From Gnetum montanum (Eukaryota > Streptophyta > Gnetopsida > Gnetales > Gnetaceae), in assembly GCA_015680685.1 (NCBI GenBank), contig MNCI01011459.1:398762-462761 (forward strand): a stretch of DNA of 64,000 nt, in the 5' to 3' direction. This document shows, in pieces, positions 54,376 to 64,000 of the stretch (position 1 is its first letter; each line of letters begins with the position of its first letter). The translations under genes were made by a program, and so were the position numbers. A model generated the notes under the pieces. That model was not told where the DNA came from and did not search any database. It worked only from the letters and a program-made list of their open reading frames with translations.

Positions 54376-55110
54376 ATGGAAAATACTAATGTATCTCAAA
54401 TTATAGAAACTATGAAGAGTTCTAAATCTTTTAAATCTATTTTACCTAACAATTTATATGAATCCCTATCAAAACATATCATTTCACAATACAGATTTTT
54501 GCAAATTATTAGATTTGTCCTCCTGAATAAGGATTTTACACTAGTGATTCAAGAAATTCTTAAACACTATGGAAATCATGTTTTACATGCCCATTATTTT
54601 TCCAAAACTTTTCTGCTTGTCGAATTAGCTAATTTTAAAATGGTTGAGGAATAATTAGATCTTAAAGTTTTTATGGATTAGCATAATACTTTTATTATTC
54701 ATGCATGTAGAGTGGATTTTGATACATAATCTTGTTATTATTCTAAAATTCCTTGTTGTATTGAATTAGAAAATATTCCTCTTATTTTTCAAAGTGTTGA
54801 AAGTAAAATTATTGCCAACATTGGCACAATCTTGAAGACAAAGTTAAAAACATTACTAGATGATGTGCAATGCACACATTATGTTTTAGAGATTAATTTA
54901 TGATAGAAAAAGACAAAATTAAAAATTAAGGTTAGTAATCAATGTTTTTCTAAAAACTATATATTATAATTTGCGAGAATGTTGCAACTATTGTTGTCAT
55001 GAAGGGTCATGCTATTGGAATCTATCATATTCGTAATAAAAAAAATTTGAGGAAAAGAAACAACAATTTTCAAAAAATACAAATAATGGTAGCTTTTAGC
55101 ATGTATAAAT
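54376..55110 (+). pseudogene. LINE ORF1 (DUF4283 plus zinc knuckle)
   Basis: Plus-strand ORF1 remnant, the RNA-binding protein of plant L1 elements. Open from 54376 to 54654 (IIETMKSSKSFKSILPNNLY, VLLNKDFTLVIQEILKHYGN, FSKTFLLVELANFKMVEE). It continues through stops at Trp codons to KIPCCIELENIPLIFQSVES, KIIANIGTILKTKLKTLLDD and VQCTHYVLEINL, the DUF4283 core. Near 54975 a frameshifted knuckle CNYCCHEG is visible, followed by a Lys-rich tail (NKKNLRKRNNNFQK). The segment resembles plant LINE ORF1 in order and spacing. Confidence 0.65.
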
Positions 55111-55439
55111 GAAATTTCCTTCAACAAGTTCTTAACCTTTTATTGATTCTTTTAATTCTAAGAATGCCAATAACCTCTTGATATCTAAAGATAACTCCTC
55201 TTTAGAAAAATAGAAATTTTTAGCAAAGACCAACAATAAAAATACAAATGTAGATAGATTTTACTTAGTACAACATAAAAGAAGAGGTTTGGAAATACTT
55301 CTTTCAATTTAAAAACCCCAAAAGTATCTCATTCTTTTTCTACTTATCCTCCTATTCCAAATGTTTTATATGAGACAATGATTTTTTACCTATTAGCGAC
55401 ATAAATTGTCAAACAAATATTCAGCTTTAAAAATTAAGA

Positions 55440-56485
55440 CTAGGGACCTCCTTTTCCACATCTCAATGCTAGTATTGTCATGGAATGTTTAGGACCTTTT
55501 TGATAGGTCATGAGAAAATTTTACTAAGGAGTACCTTTCAAACTAGCATTTATCTCCAAATTTTCTTTTCTTGCAAGAAATTAAGATTTCAGCTCTTGAT
55601 ATTAGTTTTTTTAGTAAATGTATTTTAAAAAATTGAAATTTTCCTATTACTCATGAAGTTAATAAAGGAGTTGTTTCTATTCTTGTTAATAAAAATTAGA
55701 TTGATAAAGTTTTGAATTCTAGCTTTAATATCCTTGGAAGAGTAATTTGGACTATTTATCATAGTGAAAAAGATAATGTTGGACTATGTAATCCTTATAC
55801 TCCTAATAATTCAAAAGTTCAATTAAAGATTTGGAAATATCTTCTAAAGTTATTTGGATTATTAGAGGTAATTATAATATGGTTAAAAGTCATTTAGATA
55901 AACTTGGTAGTGTTCCTCCTAATATGTCTTCTAAAGAGAAAGAAGATCAATGCAATTTCATAAAAAAAATATTTTCTTTCTAATGTTAACTCTTTATTTT
56001 CATCTCACTCAAATGAAAAGCATTATAATTGGTATAATTATCAACATGGAAATGATAGAATTTATTATTGAATGTTGGCCTCTAGCTTCCTATCTTTTTG
56101 TTATTGTTGCAAATTTTCTTTCACATAATCCACATTATGATCTACAAAGGAATTTCATTAAGGAAAATTTCAATTGATGATCAAGCTACACAATTGCTTA
56201 ACATGCAATTTATAGATGATTCATTTTTTATGATTAACAATTATATTTAACATATTAATGCTCTTTTAGCTAAAGTGATCAATTACTACATGTTATCTAA
56301 CTCTCGAATAATTAGAGAAAATTTGTTATTTATTATAATGGAAATATTGGAAATTGGATTATTCTTAAGCCTTAGAAATTCTTTAAAAAATAGTATATCT
56401 TCAAATTTTGATAAATACCTTTTTATTTTGAGTTTAATATTATGATTCTATGGACTTATAAGATTGATAAAATTAAAAAGAAGCT
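55440..56485 (+). pseudogene. LINE ORF2: endonuclease and end of reverse transcriptase
   Basis: Plus-strand L1 ORF2 remnant. Endonuclease start VLSWNV (at about 55480), then LSPNFLFLQEIKISALDISF (catalytic Glu of LQExK kept), VIWTIYHSEKDNVGLCNPYT and PNNSKVQLKIWKYL, and a GxYNMVKSHLDKLGSVPPNM segment (usual GDFN; Asp lost). After an internal deletion the reverse transcriptase resumes with QATQLLNMQFIDDSFFM (F-I-D-D catalytic box) and ends NIGNWIILKP...IMILWTYKIDKIKKKLDDEQ in pieces. At least eight stops. No RNase H or poly(A) tail is seen because element D interrupts the 3' end. Confidence 0.75.
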
Positions 56486-56488
56486 TGA

Positions 56489-57352
56489 TGATGAGCAATA
56501 GAGCATTCCATCACTTAATCATACAAGTCACAAGTGTTCATGCATGACCAAATCATACTCCGTGGTTGGACAAGGTTAAGTATACTAATGAGTTGATAGG
56601 AAGTTTATGATCATTATCTCCTACTCAAAGTTAGTGAGGTACAAAACATATAATTTAACTCTTAGTGAGGTATATGATTAAATAATGTCGTTGGCTCTTA
56701 AGTGTGCTGACTGTAAATATAGTGAAAAAGAATGTAAATTTTTTCTTCTAGTATATGGAAATATAAAACTATTCTAGCCTATTAGTGATAAGTATTTGTT
56801 CATGGTTTTCTATAAATGTCTTGGGCTAATGTATTTGTTAATAGTATTATCAAGTAACTTTGCTACTAAGCAAATCAACCAAAGTCATTGCTAGGTTACC
56901 AAACAATGACACTTTATGCTTGAAACTAGTCGTACTCATTCCACCTTACTAATGGACATCATAATATTACATGACTTAGAAAATACAATGATATAGTAAA
57001 AGTAAACAACATAGAAAACAAAATCTATTCTATATGATATGTTGCAATGATGAAGAATAATCTCAATATTTATTATCATTCATGAATTTTGTACAAGAAC
57101 AATCCACTTGAATAAAGATGTTGTACATTTATTAATAATCACACTACAGGTATTCACAACTAACGCTAACTTTAGATAAACAAACTACAAGAATTTTTCT
57201 GATTAATGGTCCAAAACTATTTTTGATTTAATGGTAGACTCGTAGATATATATGCATGGTCATGGCCCACTACATCATATCTACAACATTGTATATTAGG
57301 CTACAATATCACATCTACAATATCATAATCCTTAATAAAAAGTATTTCATCA
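56489..57352 (-). repeat. 3' LTR of element D
   Basis: 864 bp, TGATGAGCAATAG...TTTCATCA, with CTAGGTTACCAAACAATGAC and ACTTGAATAAAGATG blocks shared with the other LTRs. Decayed CG sites throughout. Confidence 0.85.
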
Positions 57353-57367
57353 TACCCCCATGACTAA
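57353..57367 (-). promoter_or_regulatory. Polypurine tract of element D
   Basis: Minus strand TTAGTCATGGGGGTA directly before the LTR. Confidence 0.78.
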
Positions 57368-57599
57368 CTAAAAACTTATCATTAAGTTCAAGCAAAAGTA
57401 GAATAGAATTATTTACAAACTTGTGAGGTTACATAGACACAACATCATGATGTATATACATGACTAATTCTAACTATGAATGACATATCTTTGTTTGAGT
57501 GGTCTTACAAAATTATCATTAAATTCATGATTAACACATGAAAAAACAAAACAAAACAAAATAGAACTTTATGTAGCCTCTTCCTATTCCTAGTAGCTA

Positions 57600-58265
57600 T
57601 GGCTCTTCCATTGTTTTTTTCCCTTTGTCATCTAACTTCTTGAATTGGTACTTATTTAGTAGTGCTCTTGAATTTTCCTCTTTAATCCTAGGATCATGCA
57701 CTATCCATGCTAATTTAGTAATATTTTCAAGTATTGGTACTTCCCAAGGACAAGGCATTTGTGGAAAAATTTTATTAGCTTTGACATACCATGCTACAAA
57801 CTATGTTCTTTCTAATTTATAGGCTTTGATCATCTTTTTCAATTCTTGATAATTAGTCATTCTTCTAGCCAAATTTACTACAACATCCTTTTGGTCTTGA
57901 TAACTTGATTTGACTACTTAAAGTTCATAGTTCATAATGTGGAGTTTTTCCTATGCATGTTTCCTATTTTCAAACTCTTTTTCATACATGGAATACACAT
58001 TAGCCACTTACTGCTCTAGTTCTATTCTTAGCATACCTGCTATCAATATGGCTAAGCTAGTATAGCATAGATTTTTTAACCTCATGTATTCTATAAAATC
58101 TTCTATCTATAAGTCCTTATTTTTCATCTTGTCTTGGTGGATAAGGGCAAGGATATCCATGATGGGTTGTCAATCAAGTGTTTGCTACATAATGGAACTA
58201 ATCTTGGCCTTGGCCATTTGCATCTCTTTCTTGAGTAGGTTCACTCTAATATTAAAGTCACCTTA
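57600..58265 (-). pseudogene. ORF3 of element D, C-terminal part
   Basis: Minus strand. LLKKEMQMAKAKISSIM, EDFIEYMRLKNLCYTSLAIL and YSMYEKEFENRKHA match element C ORF3 segments VGLQKEVNEKHIQMVKVKIN, EMIEYMELANLFCVNLAMLT and YLLYEAEFKHHKDIKQKL. The two elements are clearly diverged but collinear, which supports ORF3 as a real protein gene of the family. Stops at Trp/Gln codons. The nested element F begins at about 58270-58340. Confidence 0.7.
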
Positions 58266-58339
58266 CAACACTAAATCTAGATATTATGAAAAGAAAATTT
58301 ATTTGCTAGAAAAAAAATAAAACTAGCTATCTTAAATTA

Positions 58340-59144
58340 ATTAAAGAGAAGATTACAACACAGTTCCCAAAACCTCTCAAACACTTAGACCATGATGTAG
58401 AGCATGAGGCCCTACAATCACACAATGCATGTTCTTAATGTAAGACAAAACTAATGGAAAATCTCTCCATAACTCATATTGAGATTCAAATAAAAAAATA
58501 AACAACAGATAATAACAAATAGGCCAATCCACACACATTAACCTTGGAGTTGCAGCCACACTTCTAATTACTTAATGTGCTCTATCACTCTCTTACCAAG
58601 CTCATATCAACTCAAGCGCTCTCACTAAGACTTCTCTTCTCACTCTATCCCATGGTACAAGCATGGAACACAAATATATTTAATAATAAAATAAGAAAAA
58701 AAAACTAGAAAATATTCCACAAGCTCAACTTGGACTTTCCATGTTGTTTCTATCTTTTTCTTCCTTCTCTTGATTATTTCCCATCTTGAAATGGTTAATT
58801 TTGAACGTGGCCCAACTATACAAGTCATCTTTGGTCTCCTCAGATTATCTCCTATGAAATTCTAACTTTCAAGAGAAACATCTTCTTCATGGTCAAGAAA
58901 TCTCCTTCTAGCAGAAGACATCTTCTCTTAAATGTCTTTTCATCTACTAGACATCTCCTAGAGACATCTGCCAACCAAATAAGATGTCTTTTTTGAACCT
59001 AAGAAGTCTCCTATCACACTCAAGACATCTTCTATGAAGACTCAACTCCTTGGAAAGATGTCTTAATAACCTCTAAGACATCTTCACAAAGCCCAAAACA
59101 CACATGTAGAAAAGAGCAAGAAAATCAAAAGAAGTGAGCCTACA
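58340..59144 (-). repeat. 3' LTR of element F
   Basis: Right end CCTACA at 59144 (minus TGTAGGCTCACTTC), next to the polypurine tract. The U3 part (58865-59090) is packed with GACATCT/AGATGTC repeats in both orientations. The left boundary is uncertain (about 58300-58395). Confidence 0.65.
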
Positions 59145-59329
59145 CAACCTCTCCCATCCTTTAAAAAGTAAACTTATGTGATTAAGAGAGTAGTGGTTGA
59201 AGTGATCCTGTACTCATGAATTTTAATTTCATGTATCCATACAACATCATCTGCAAACTAATCCTTCTAATGGAACAAGTACTCATGCTACTTGACTCCT
59301 TGAGTATTAGAATCTTTCCTCTACTTAAG

Positions 59330-60330
59330 TATGATTGCCTTCTTCACCATTAAAGGCTTGGACTACTCTATGACCCCATTCAACTCATCAATGCTACCCT
59401 ATATGGTCTACTCATCAACTAATACATTATAGTGCACAAGATCTGAAACATTAAATACAAAATACATATCAACATCATCTGGTAAATTAATCTCAAAAGC
59501 ATTATCATTAATCCTAGCTTTAATTTTGAAAATACCCATCTACTTGATTTTCAACTTGGAGATTAACACCTTTTCCCGTTTAATCCTCAAGTGCACCCAA
59601 ACCAAGTCACTAATATAAAAATTTGTCTTACATTTACACTAATTTGTTTTAAAGACTATCTCTTCAACTCTTTTCTCCATATTTATTTTAAAGATCCATC
59701 ATCTCTTGCACAAATTTAGCCCTAAGTTGAGCTTTACCATGAAAGCTCTTCAAAGTTTTCAACGTCTTTTAACAAAACCCATAGTTCATCATAAACAAGC
59801 TTTTCCCAATAGAACCATGAAAAGCATTATTATATGAAAAATCAACATGACACAACAAATTTTCCCACCTATTTTTCTATCCGTCACATAAATATCTCAA
59901 TATGTTCAACAAGGATTTATTCACCACCTCCATTTGGCCATCAAATTATTGATGATATCCACTAAAGAAATTCAACTTTGTACCTAAAATTTTCCAAAGG
60001 GATCTTCAAAATGGACCTATGAATTTGGAGTCTCTATCACTAACAATATTCAATGGAATTCCATGTAACTTAACAACATGCTGGAGAAACAAATTTACAA
60101 CATGAGAAGCATCACTCACCTCCTTGTATAGAATGAAGTGTGCCATCTTGAAGAACTTTTCAATAGCAACAAAAATTACATCATTTTCACTTTTGATTTT
60201 CTGAATAACACTTACAAAATTGATTAACACACTTTCCCATGAAGCCTTGGGAATTGGAAAAGATAAATAATGTCCATAAACTCCTTATCTCCTTTGAATT
60301 TTTGATAAGTCAAGAACACCTTCATAAATT
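59330..60330 (-). pseudogene. Integrase of element F
   Basis: Minus strand. Core at 60230-60006 with NDVIFVAIEKFFKMAHFILY (first catalytic Asp of VVVDRFSKMAHF replaced by Glu), HVVNLFLQHVVKLHGIPLNI and VSDRDSKFIGPF (second catalytic Asp kept in SDRD). C-terminal part at 59655-59425: YISDLVWVHLRIKREK, ARINDNAFEINLPDDVDM and FVFNVSDLVHYN, the GPF/GPY-type module common to chromovirus integrases. No chromodomain is seen after it. Stops and frameshifts in the middle. Confidence 0.85.
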
Positions 60331-61700
60331 TCGAAACTTTAGCTACCATACCATGCTAAAAATAGAACCTATCCACAAGTTCCATGTTTTATCCCTACCC
60401 ATGTGATCTTCCATGCCACTACAATGCTTTTCAACCAAAATCCTTTTTCTAAAATCATAATTAGGAACAAATAACTTTCAATTTTTAAATAATAGTTCAT
60501 CTTGAATATGATAGTCCTTGTAGTGGTCTATCCTACTCATTAATGGCTCTTTGAGACTCCTCCAAACTTTTCCAAAATCAACATCATGTTCATACAACCT
60601 TCCACATGAGGTATGCTGAAATTCACCATAAGCACCCTAGACAAAGCATCAACCACCACATTGGCTTTTCCAATTTTGTGCTTCAACACAAAATTGAACT
60701 CTTGCAACTGTGCAATCCACTTCATATGCTTTGCACTCAAAATTCTTCATGAGTTTAGAAATTGAATTTCTTTATGGTCCATCATCAAAGTGGACTCCTT
60801 GGGTAATAAGTAATGCATACAATACTTAATTTCTTTGACAATAATGTACAACTCCTTTTCATATACACTATATTTTTTCCTTGACTCATTTAACTTTTCT
60901 AAAAAAAAGGCAGTAGGCCTACCTTCTTATGAAACTACCCTACTAATGGCAAGTCCACTTGCATCCACATCCACCTCAAAAAACTTATGCAAATCTAGAA
61001 TTGCAAGCACTAGTTCACTGGTAGTTTCACATTCAATAACTCAAAGCTCCCTTGGATTTCATTATCCCATCTAAAATCTTTATTTGAATTCAACAAAGCA
61101 AACATAGGCCATGAAATACCACTAAAATTTTTTATGAACCATCTATGGAAACCTACTAAACTATGGAATGATCTTACCTCCCCAACATTCATTTTTAGAA
61201 ACCACATGCCAAAAATATTCAATTTCCTTCTTAAATAAATGACTTGTCTTCACATTGATCATTAACTATGCCTCTTCCAACTTAAGACACATAATCCTCT
61301 AGTAATTCAAATATTCTTCCTCAATAGAGCTATATACCAAAATATTATCAAAATACACAATATAACACTTCGCAATCAAGTTCTTCAATACATCATGCAT
61401 CAACCTCATAAATGTAGCAAGTGCATTCATAAGCCCAAATAGCATCACAAACCACTCAAACAATCCATCTAGGATCTTGAAAGCTATCTTCCATTCATCA
61501 CAAAGCCTAATTTCAATTTGATGGTATCCACTCTTAAAATCAATTTTTCTTACAATTTTAACATTGGTAAGGACATCAAGGATATTATTGATCCTTGGAA
61601 TAGGAACCATGTACATCATTGTCAACCTATTCACTACCTTGGAATATGTACACATCCTCCATATATCGTTGTTCTTCTATGGCACTAGCACCACTAGAAC
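60331..61700 (-). pseudogene. Reverse transcriptase and RNase H of element F
   Basis: Minus strand. Reverse transcriptase at 61655-61299: YMVPIPRINNILDVLTNVKI, VRKIDFKSGYHQIEIRLCDE, and the catalytic box YIVYFDNILVYS, where the second Asp of Y-x-D-D is Asn. Thumb at 61222-61010 (EVRSFHSLVGFHRWFIKNFS, FRWDNEIQGSFELL). RNase H end at 60740-60540 (KHMKWIAQLQEFNFVLKHKI, GKANVVVDALSRV). The DFKSGYHQI motif and 'DALSR' are typical Ty3/gypsy. Dead by substitution and stops. Confidence 0.88.
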
Positions 61701-62579
61701 TACACAAGGTGAAATGAATCCCCTCATGAACCATTTATATGTAACTTCTTTAATTACCTTTACAATTCAACCTATTGATTTGGTGCCATCCATAAGCCCT
61801 CTCATTTTGAATGACAGCACCAAGAATAAAATTAATCTAATGTTGTACATTCTTCATTGGTGGTAATCTATCCAATTCTCTTTTGAACACCTTGGAAAAT
61901 TTCTCCTTCAAACCTAGCACACCTTTTGGAAGTTCGACCTATACATCTTTATTGTTAGAAAAAATTATTTTTAAAATAACAAAATCAAAATCTATTTCAT
62001 CATGTTCCTTAATGTATTCCCTCTCTCTTAGAAGGATTAAGAAAGCATTTTGTAAGCTTTACTATCTCACTTATTTAGCTATCATGGGAATCAACTCATG
62101 GATTTCATCAAATCTAGCTACACTTCATACATTTCTTACTTCATTAAACTGAGCATTGTTGTCAAAATTCAAAGGTCTATTAATAATTACATCAACACAC
62201 TCTATTTTATGTACATCACACTTAACAACATCATGAAAACTTATAATTTTAAATTTCAAATTATATTATTCCCTCACCTCTTTAGAAAAATCTCTGGACA
62301 ACCAATGTACTTTATATGGTCTAGGATGAGGATTAGTTACCAAACCCAATCTAGCACCTACCCTAGAAGAAATATTATTTTCTTACATTCCCTCATCAAT
62401 CAAAACATGAATTCATTCCCCACTAAGAAAACATCTAGCCCTAATCTAAAATAATAGTTTTCTATTATGATGATCTTTTCTATTCACATTCCTCATTAAT
62501 GCATAAGAATTTAGTTCAGCAACCTCCTTAATTTTTTGAGCATTAAAATTATATTTTTGAAGAGCTTGGTTTTATGTCT
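61701..62579 (-). other. Protease region of element F, not resolved
   Basis: Lies where the protease and linker should be. I could not find a convincing D-T/S-G motif in the decayed sequence. Open stretches on the plus strand here are antisense shadows. Confidence 0.4.
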
Positions 62580-62940
62580 CTTCCACCTCAATGGTTTGCA
62601 CATATTTATCCTTGGCTACCTTGTGAAGTGTTCATTCCCATTTCTTGTGCCCCCCATTCTCCACAATTAAAGCACTGAATCTTGGATAAACTCTTGCCTT
62701 GAAATTTATCATTCTTTCCTTGGCTTTTCTTAACATTGTTCTTCTCATCACTCCTTTCTATCTTCTTTTCTTGACTTCCATCCTTATCTTCATATTTGTA
62801 TTTGAATCCCTTTATAGATTTGGATTCCTTCTTCTTCCCTTTGAAACTTTGTTTGCACCTATTTCTGAATACACTTAATTTCTTTTCAACCTTGAGTGCC
62901 AAATCATAAGCCTTATCAAGATTTTGTGGCTTATAAAAAG
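62580..62940 (-). pseudogene. gag: gag C-terminal part of element F
   Basis: Minus strand: KPQNLDKAYDLALKVEKKLS, then a Lys/Glu/Ser-rich stretch and a zinc knuckle IQCFNCGEWGAQEMG (CX2C kept, His lost). The typical gypsy gag end 'EAYxxALKxEEK...CFxCGExGH'. It is truncated on its N-terminal side at about 62940, where LTR-like sequence begins. Confidence 0.78.
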
Positions 62941-62949
62941 ATAACTCCT

Positions 62950-63143
62950 ACTAGTATGTTTGATCTATAAGATGTCTACCAACTAAACAAAACATCTCCT
63001 ATCAGCATCAAGACACCTTCTATGAAGGCTCAACTCTCAGGTAAGACATCTTACTAACCTCCAAGACATCTTCATAGAGTCCAAAACTTTCAAAACTTAC
63101 ATGTAAAAAAGAGAAATAAAATTCAAAGAGATGTTCCTATACA
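62950..63143 (-). repeat. LTR fragment of element F
   Basis: About 190 bp matching 58960-59144 (AAGATGTCT, CTCCTATCA, CAAGACA, CTTCTATGAAG, CTCAACTC, AAGACATCTT...). The similarity may extend a few bases past the LTR end, so it may be the remnant of a second copy and not the 5' LTR of this one. Confidence 0.6.
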
Positions 63144-63179
63144 ACTTTCTCATTAACATACGTGTACATGCTCACTTGA

Positions 63180-64000
63180 TCTCTAAAGTGTTCTTCAAAC
63201 CTTTCATGTTTCATAGCCTTATTCTACCACATGCTAATTTCAATGGGAGATTTTTGTCTAACTACGCATACTTCTTCCACTAATAGGGTCCTATTATTAT
63301 GAGTCATTTATCTCATATTTATGTTAACTCTAGAAAATTACTCTCTCATTTGATGGATACTTGCCTTAAGTATGTTCTTCTATTTTTCAATGTTTGTCAA
63401 CCTTAAGTTTTCAACAACAATTCTCTTATTCTCCTCTTCTAATGTAATGATAGCCTTATAATGAGCATGCATAGGAGCATAAACTACTAAAACATACCAC
63501 ACTACTTTCTCTTTATCAAACTCCATCTATTTTTTCTAAGCCATCAATTAATTCACTTGTTCATCTCTGAATTGTGCTAAGTAGTCTAGTGCAATGTATC
63601 ATGCAAGGCTCTACCTTTTAGCTCTTAATGCAGCTAATTCTTCTTGTAGCCTTTGCACTTAATTTTCTACATGTTACATCCTTATTTCTTCCATGACAAG
63701 CTTTCCTTTTGTATATATTAGTTCTAACTATATTGCACTAATATCATTGTGGATATCAAAAAGATTCCTCATAACTTGTCTTATCTGCAACAGTCTTTCC
63801 AATGCATCCTCATGTTTAGTAGGAGGCATAATTTCTTTTCCTAATGTTCTAGCTAATATCTAGACACTCTTAGCTTCAAAAATATCTATCAATAGTATAA
63901 TAGAAATATTAAATAACTTTTTTATATGGTTAGTCATTATCTCTACTACTACTACTGCATCTTCATGTTGTATCACAACTATAGTGACTCCTTCACTAGT
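63180..64000 (-). pseudogene. ORF3 of element D, N-terminal part of the coiled coil
   Basis: Minus strand, collinear with element C ORF3 upstream of its 37100 region. Reads AVVVVEIMTNHIKKLFNISI, LGKEIMPPTKHEDALERLLQ, IRQVMRNLFDIHNDISAI, VQRLQEELAALRAK and ALDYLAQFRDEQVN, then ITLEEENKRIVVENLRLTNI. Strong heptad pattern, with stops at Trp/Gln codons. Continues beyond the window edge. Confidence 0.68.

Larger units (their letters stand above)
54000..56488 (+). mobile_element. L1-type LINE, degenerate and internally deleted
   Basis: Plus-strand non-LTR retrotransposon remnant: ORF1 with zinc knuckles (54005-55110), endonuclease (about 55440-55950) and the end of the reverse transcriptase palm and thumb (56170-56485). 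Most of the reverse transcriptase between the endonuclease and the F-I-D-D box is missing. It is cut at 56488 by element D. Confidence 0.8.
58300..63143 (-). mobile_element. Ty3/gypsy element F (chromovirus-like), nested in element D
   Basis: Minus-strand element unrelated in sequence to the Athila-like family. From the right: a truncated LTR fragment, gag lacking its N-terminus, reverse transcriptase, RNase H, integrase, polypurine tract GGGAGAGGTTG and 3' LTR. The integrase and RNase H patterns are those of the chromovirus branch, but I see no chromodomain. The 5' side has suffered a deletion joining gag to an LTR piece at about 62945. ORF3 of element D resumes at about 63180. Confidence 0.8.
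56489..64000 (-). mobile_element. Athila-like Ty3/gypsy element D, partial, with ORF3
   Basis: Minus-strand element of the same family as A-C. Its 3' LTR (56489-57352), polypurine tract and ORF3 are in the window; the rest lies to the right of 64000. It entered the LINE at 56488 (flanking CTTGA). Its ORF3 is split by element F. Which palindrome subfamily it belongs to is unclear because the U3 array (57285-57330) is decayed, but it reads as the GATATC type. Confidence 0.85.

Noticed and set aside
61564-62454. Several plus-strand frames of 80-118 codons
   Set aside because: Antisense to reverse transcriptase, protease and gag regions of element F.
1-64000. CRISPR arrays, bacterial operons or phage genes
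   Set aside because: Direct repeats are LTRs, short tandem duplications or palindrome arrays, and the gene content is plant nuclear; nothing prokaryotic apart from plastid-derived sequence.

Overview
The window is plant nuclear DNA, almost certainly from a gymnosperm, and it is AT-rich, repeat-dominated intergenic sequence. I see no intact protein-coding gene of the host. What I do see is nested, decayed retrotransposons, a LINE, a Helitron-like remnant, a large foldback hairpin, two old insertions of plastid DNA, and fragments of three host genes (aldehyde oxidase, nepenthesin-type aspartic protease, cap-binding protein CBP80). The gymnosperm call rests on the second plastid insertion: psaC is followed directly by ccsA with no ndhD between them, and a trnP-GGG-like tRNA is present. 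Plastomes lacking ndhD at this position are known in Pinaceae and gnetophytes, and trnP-GGG is absent from flowering plants. The lineage is an inference.

Layout. 1-5262: part of a gag-bearing, pol-less Athila-like Ty3/gypsy element (A, minus strand). 5560-6752: plastid 23S-4.5S-5S rDNA. 8178-9313: aldehyde oxidase pseudogene, abutting a poly(A)-tailed aspartic protease retrocopy (9314-9957). 9963-16382: complete Ty1/copia element (A, plus strand) with TATAC target duplications; it is itself interrupted by a foldback element (12438-12936) and a Helitron-like PIF1 helicase remnant (12937-14285). 16388-16965: CBP80 fragment. 17264-20900: plastid single-copy DNA (psaC, ccsA, trnL-UAG, trnP-GGG, ycf1). 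21195-22440: fragment E of an Athila-like 3' region. 22440-35191: copia element B (minus), split by complete Athila-like element B (22949-32811, ATTTC duplications). Copia B's LTR is split again by Athila-like element C (35192-48561). 52582-53332: solo LTR of the same family in the opposite orientation, with perfect AATGG duplications. 54000-56488: L1-type LINE. 56489-64000: Athila-like element D, entered by a different Ty3/gypsy element F (58300-63143).

The main biological interest is the Athila-like family. Its LTRs begin and end TGATGAG...CTCATCA, its primer site matches tRNA-Asp, and its U3 starts with a short palindrome array (GATATC type or GAGGCC type) followed by a TATA box. The same kind of array plus TATA occurs a second time inside the element, about 0.5 kb upstream of a third open reading frame. 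That ORF, at the env position, encodes a protein of about 950 residues that is largely coiled coil. Element C has both ORF3 and the internal promoter, and element B lacks both. All copies are disabled mainly by stops of the kind produced when methylated cytosines deaminate (CAG, TGG and CGA codons).
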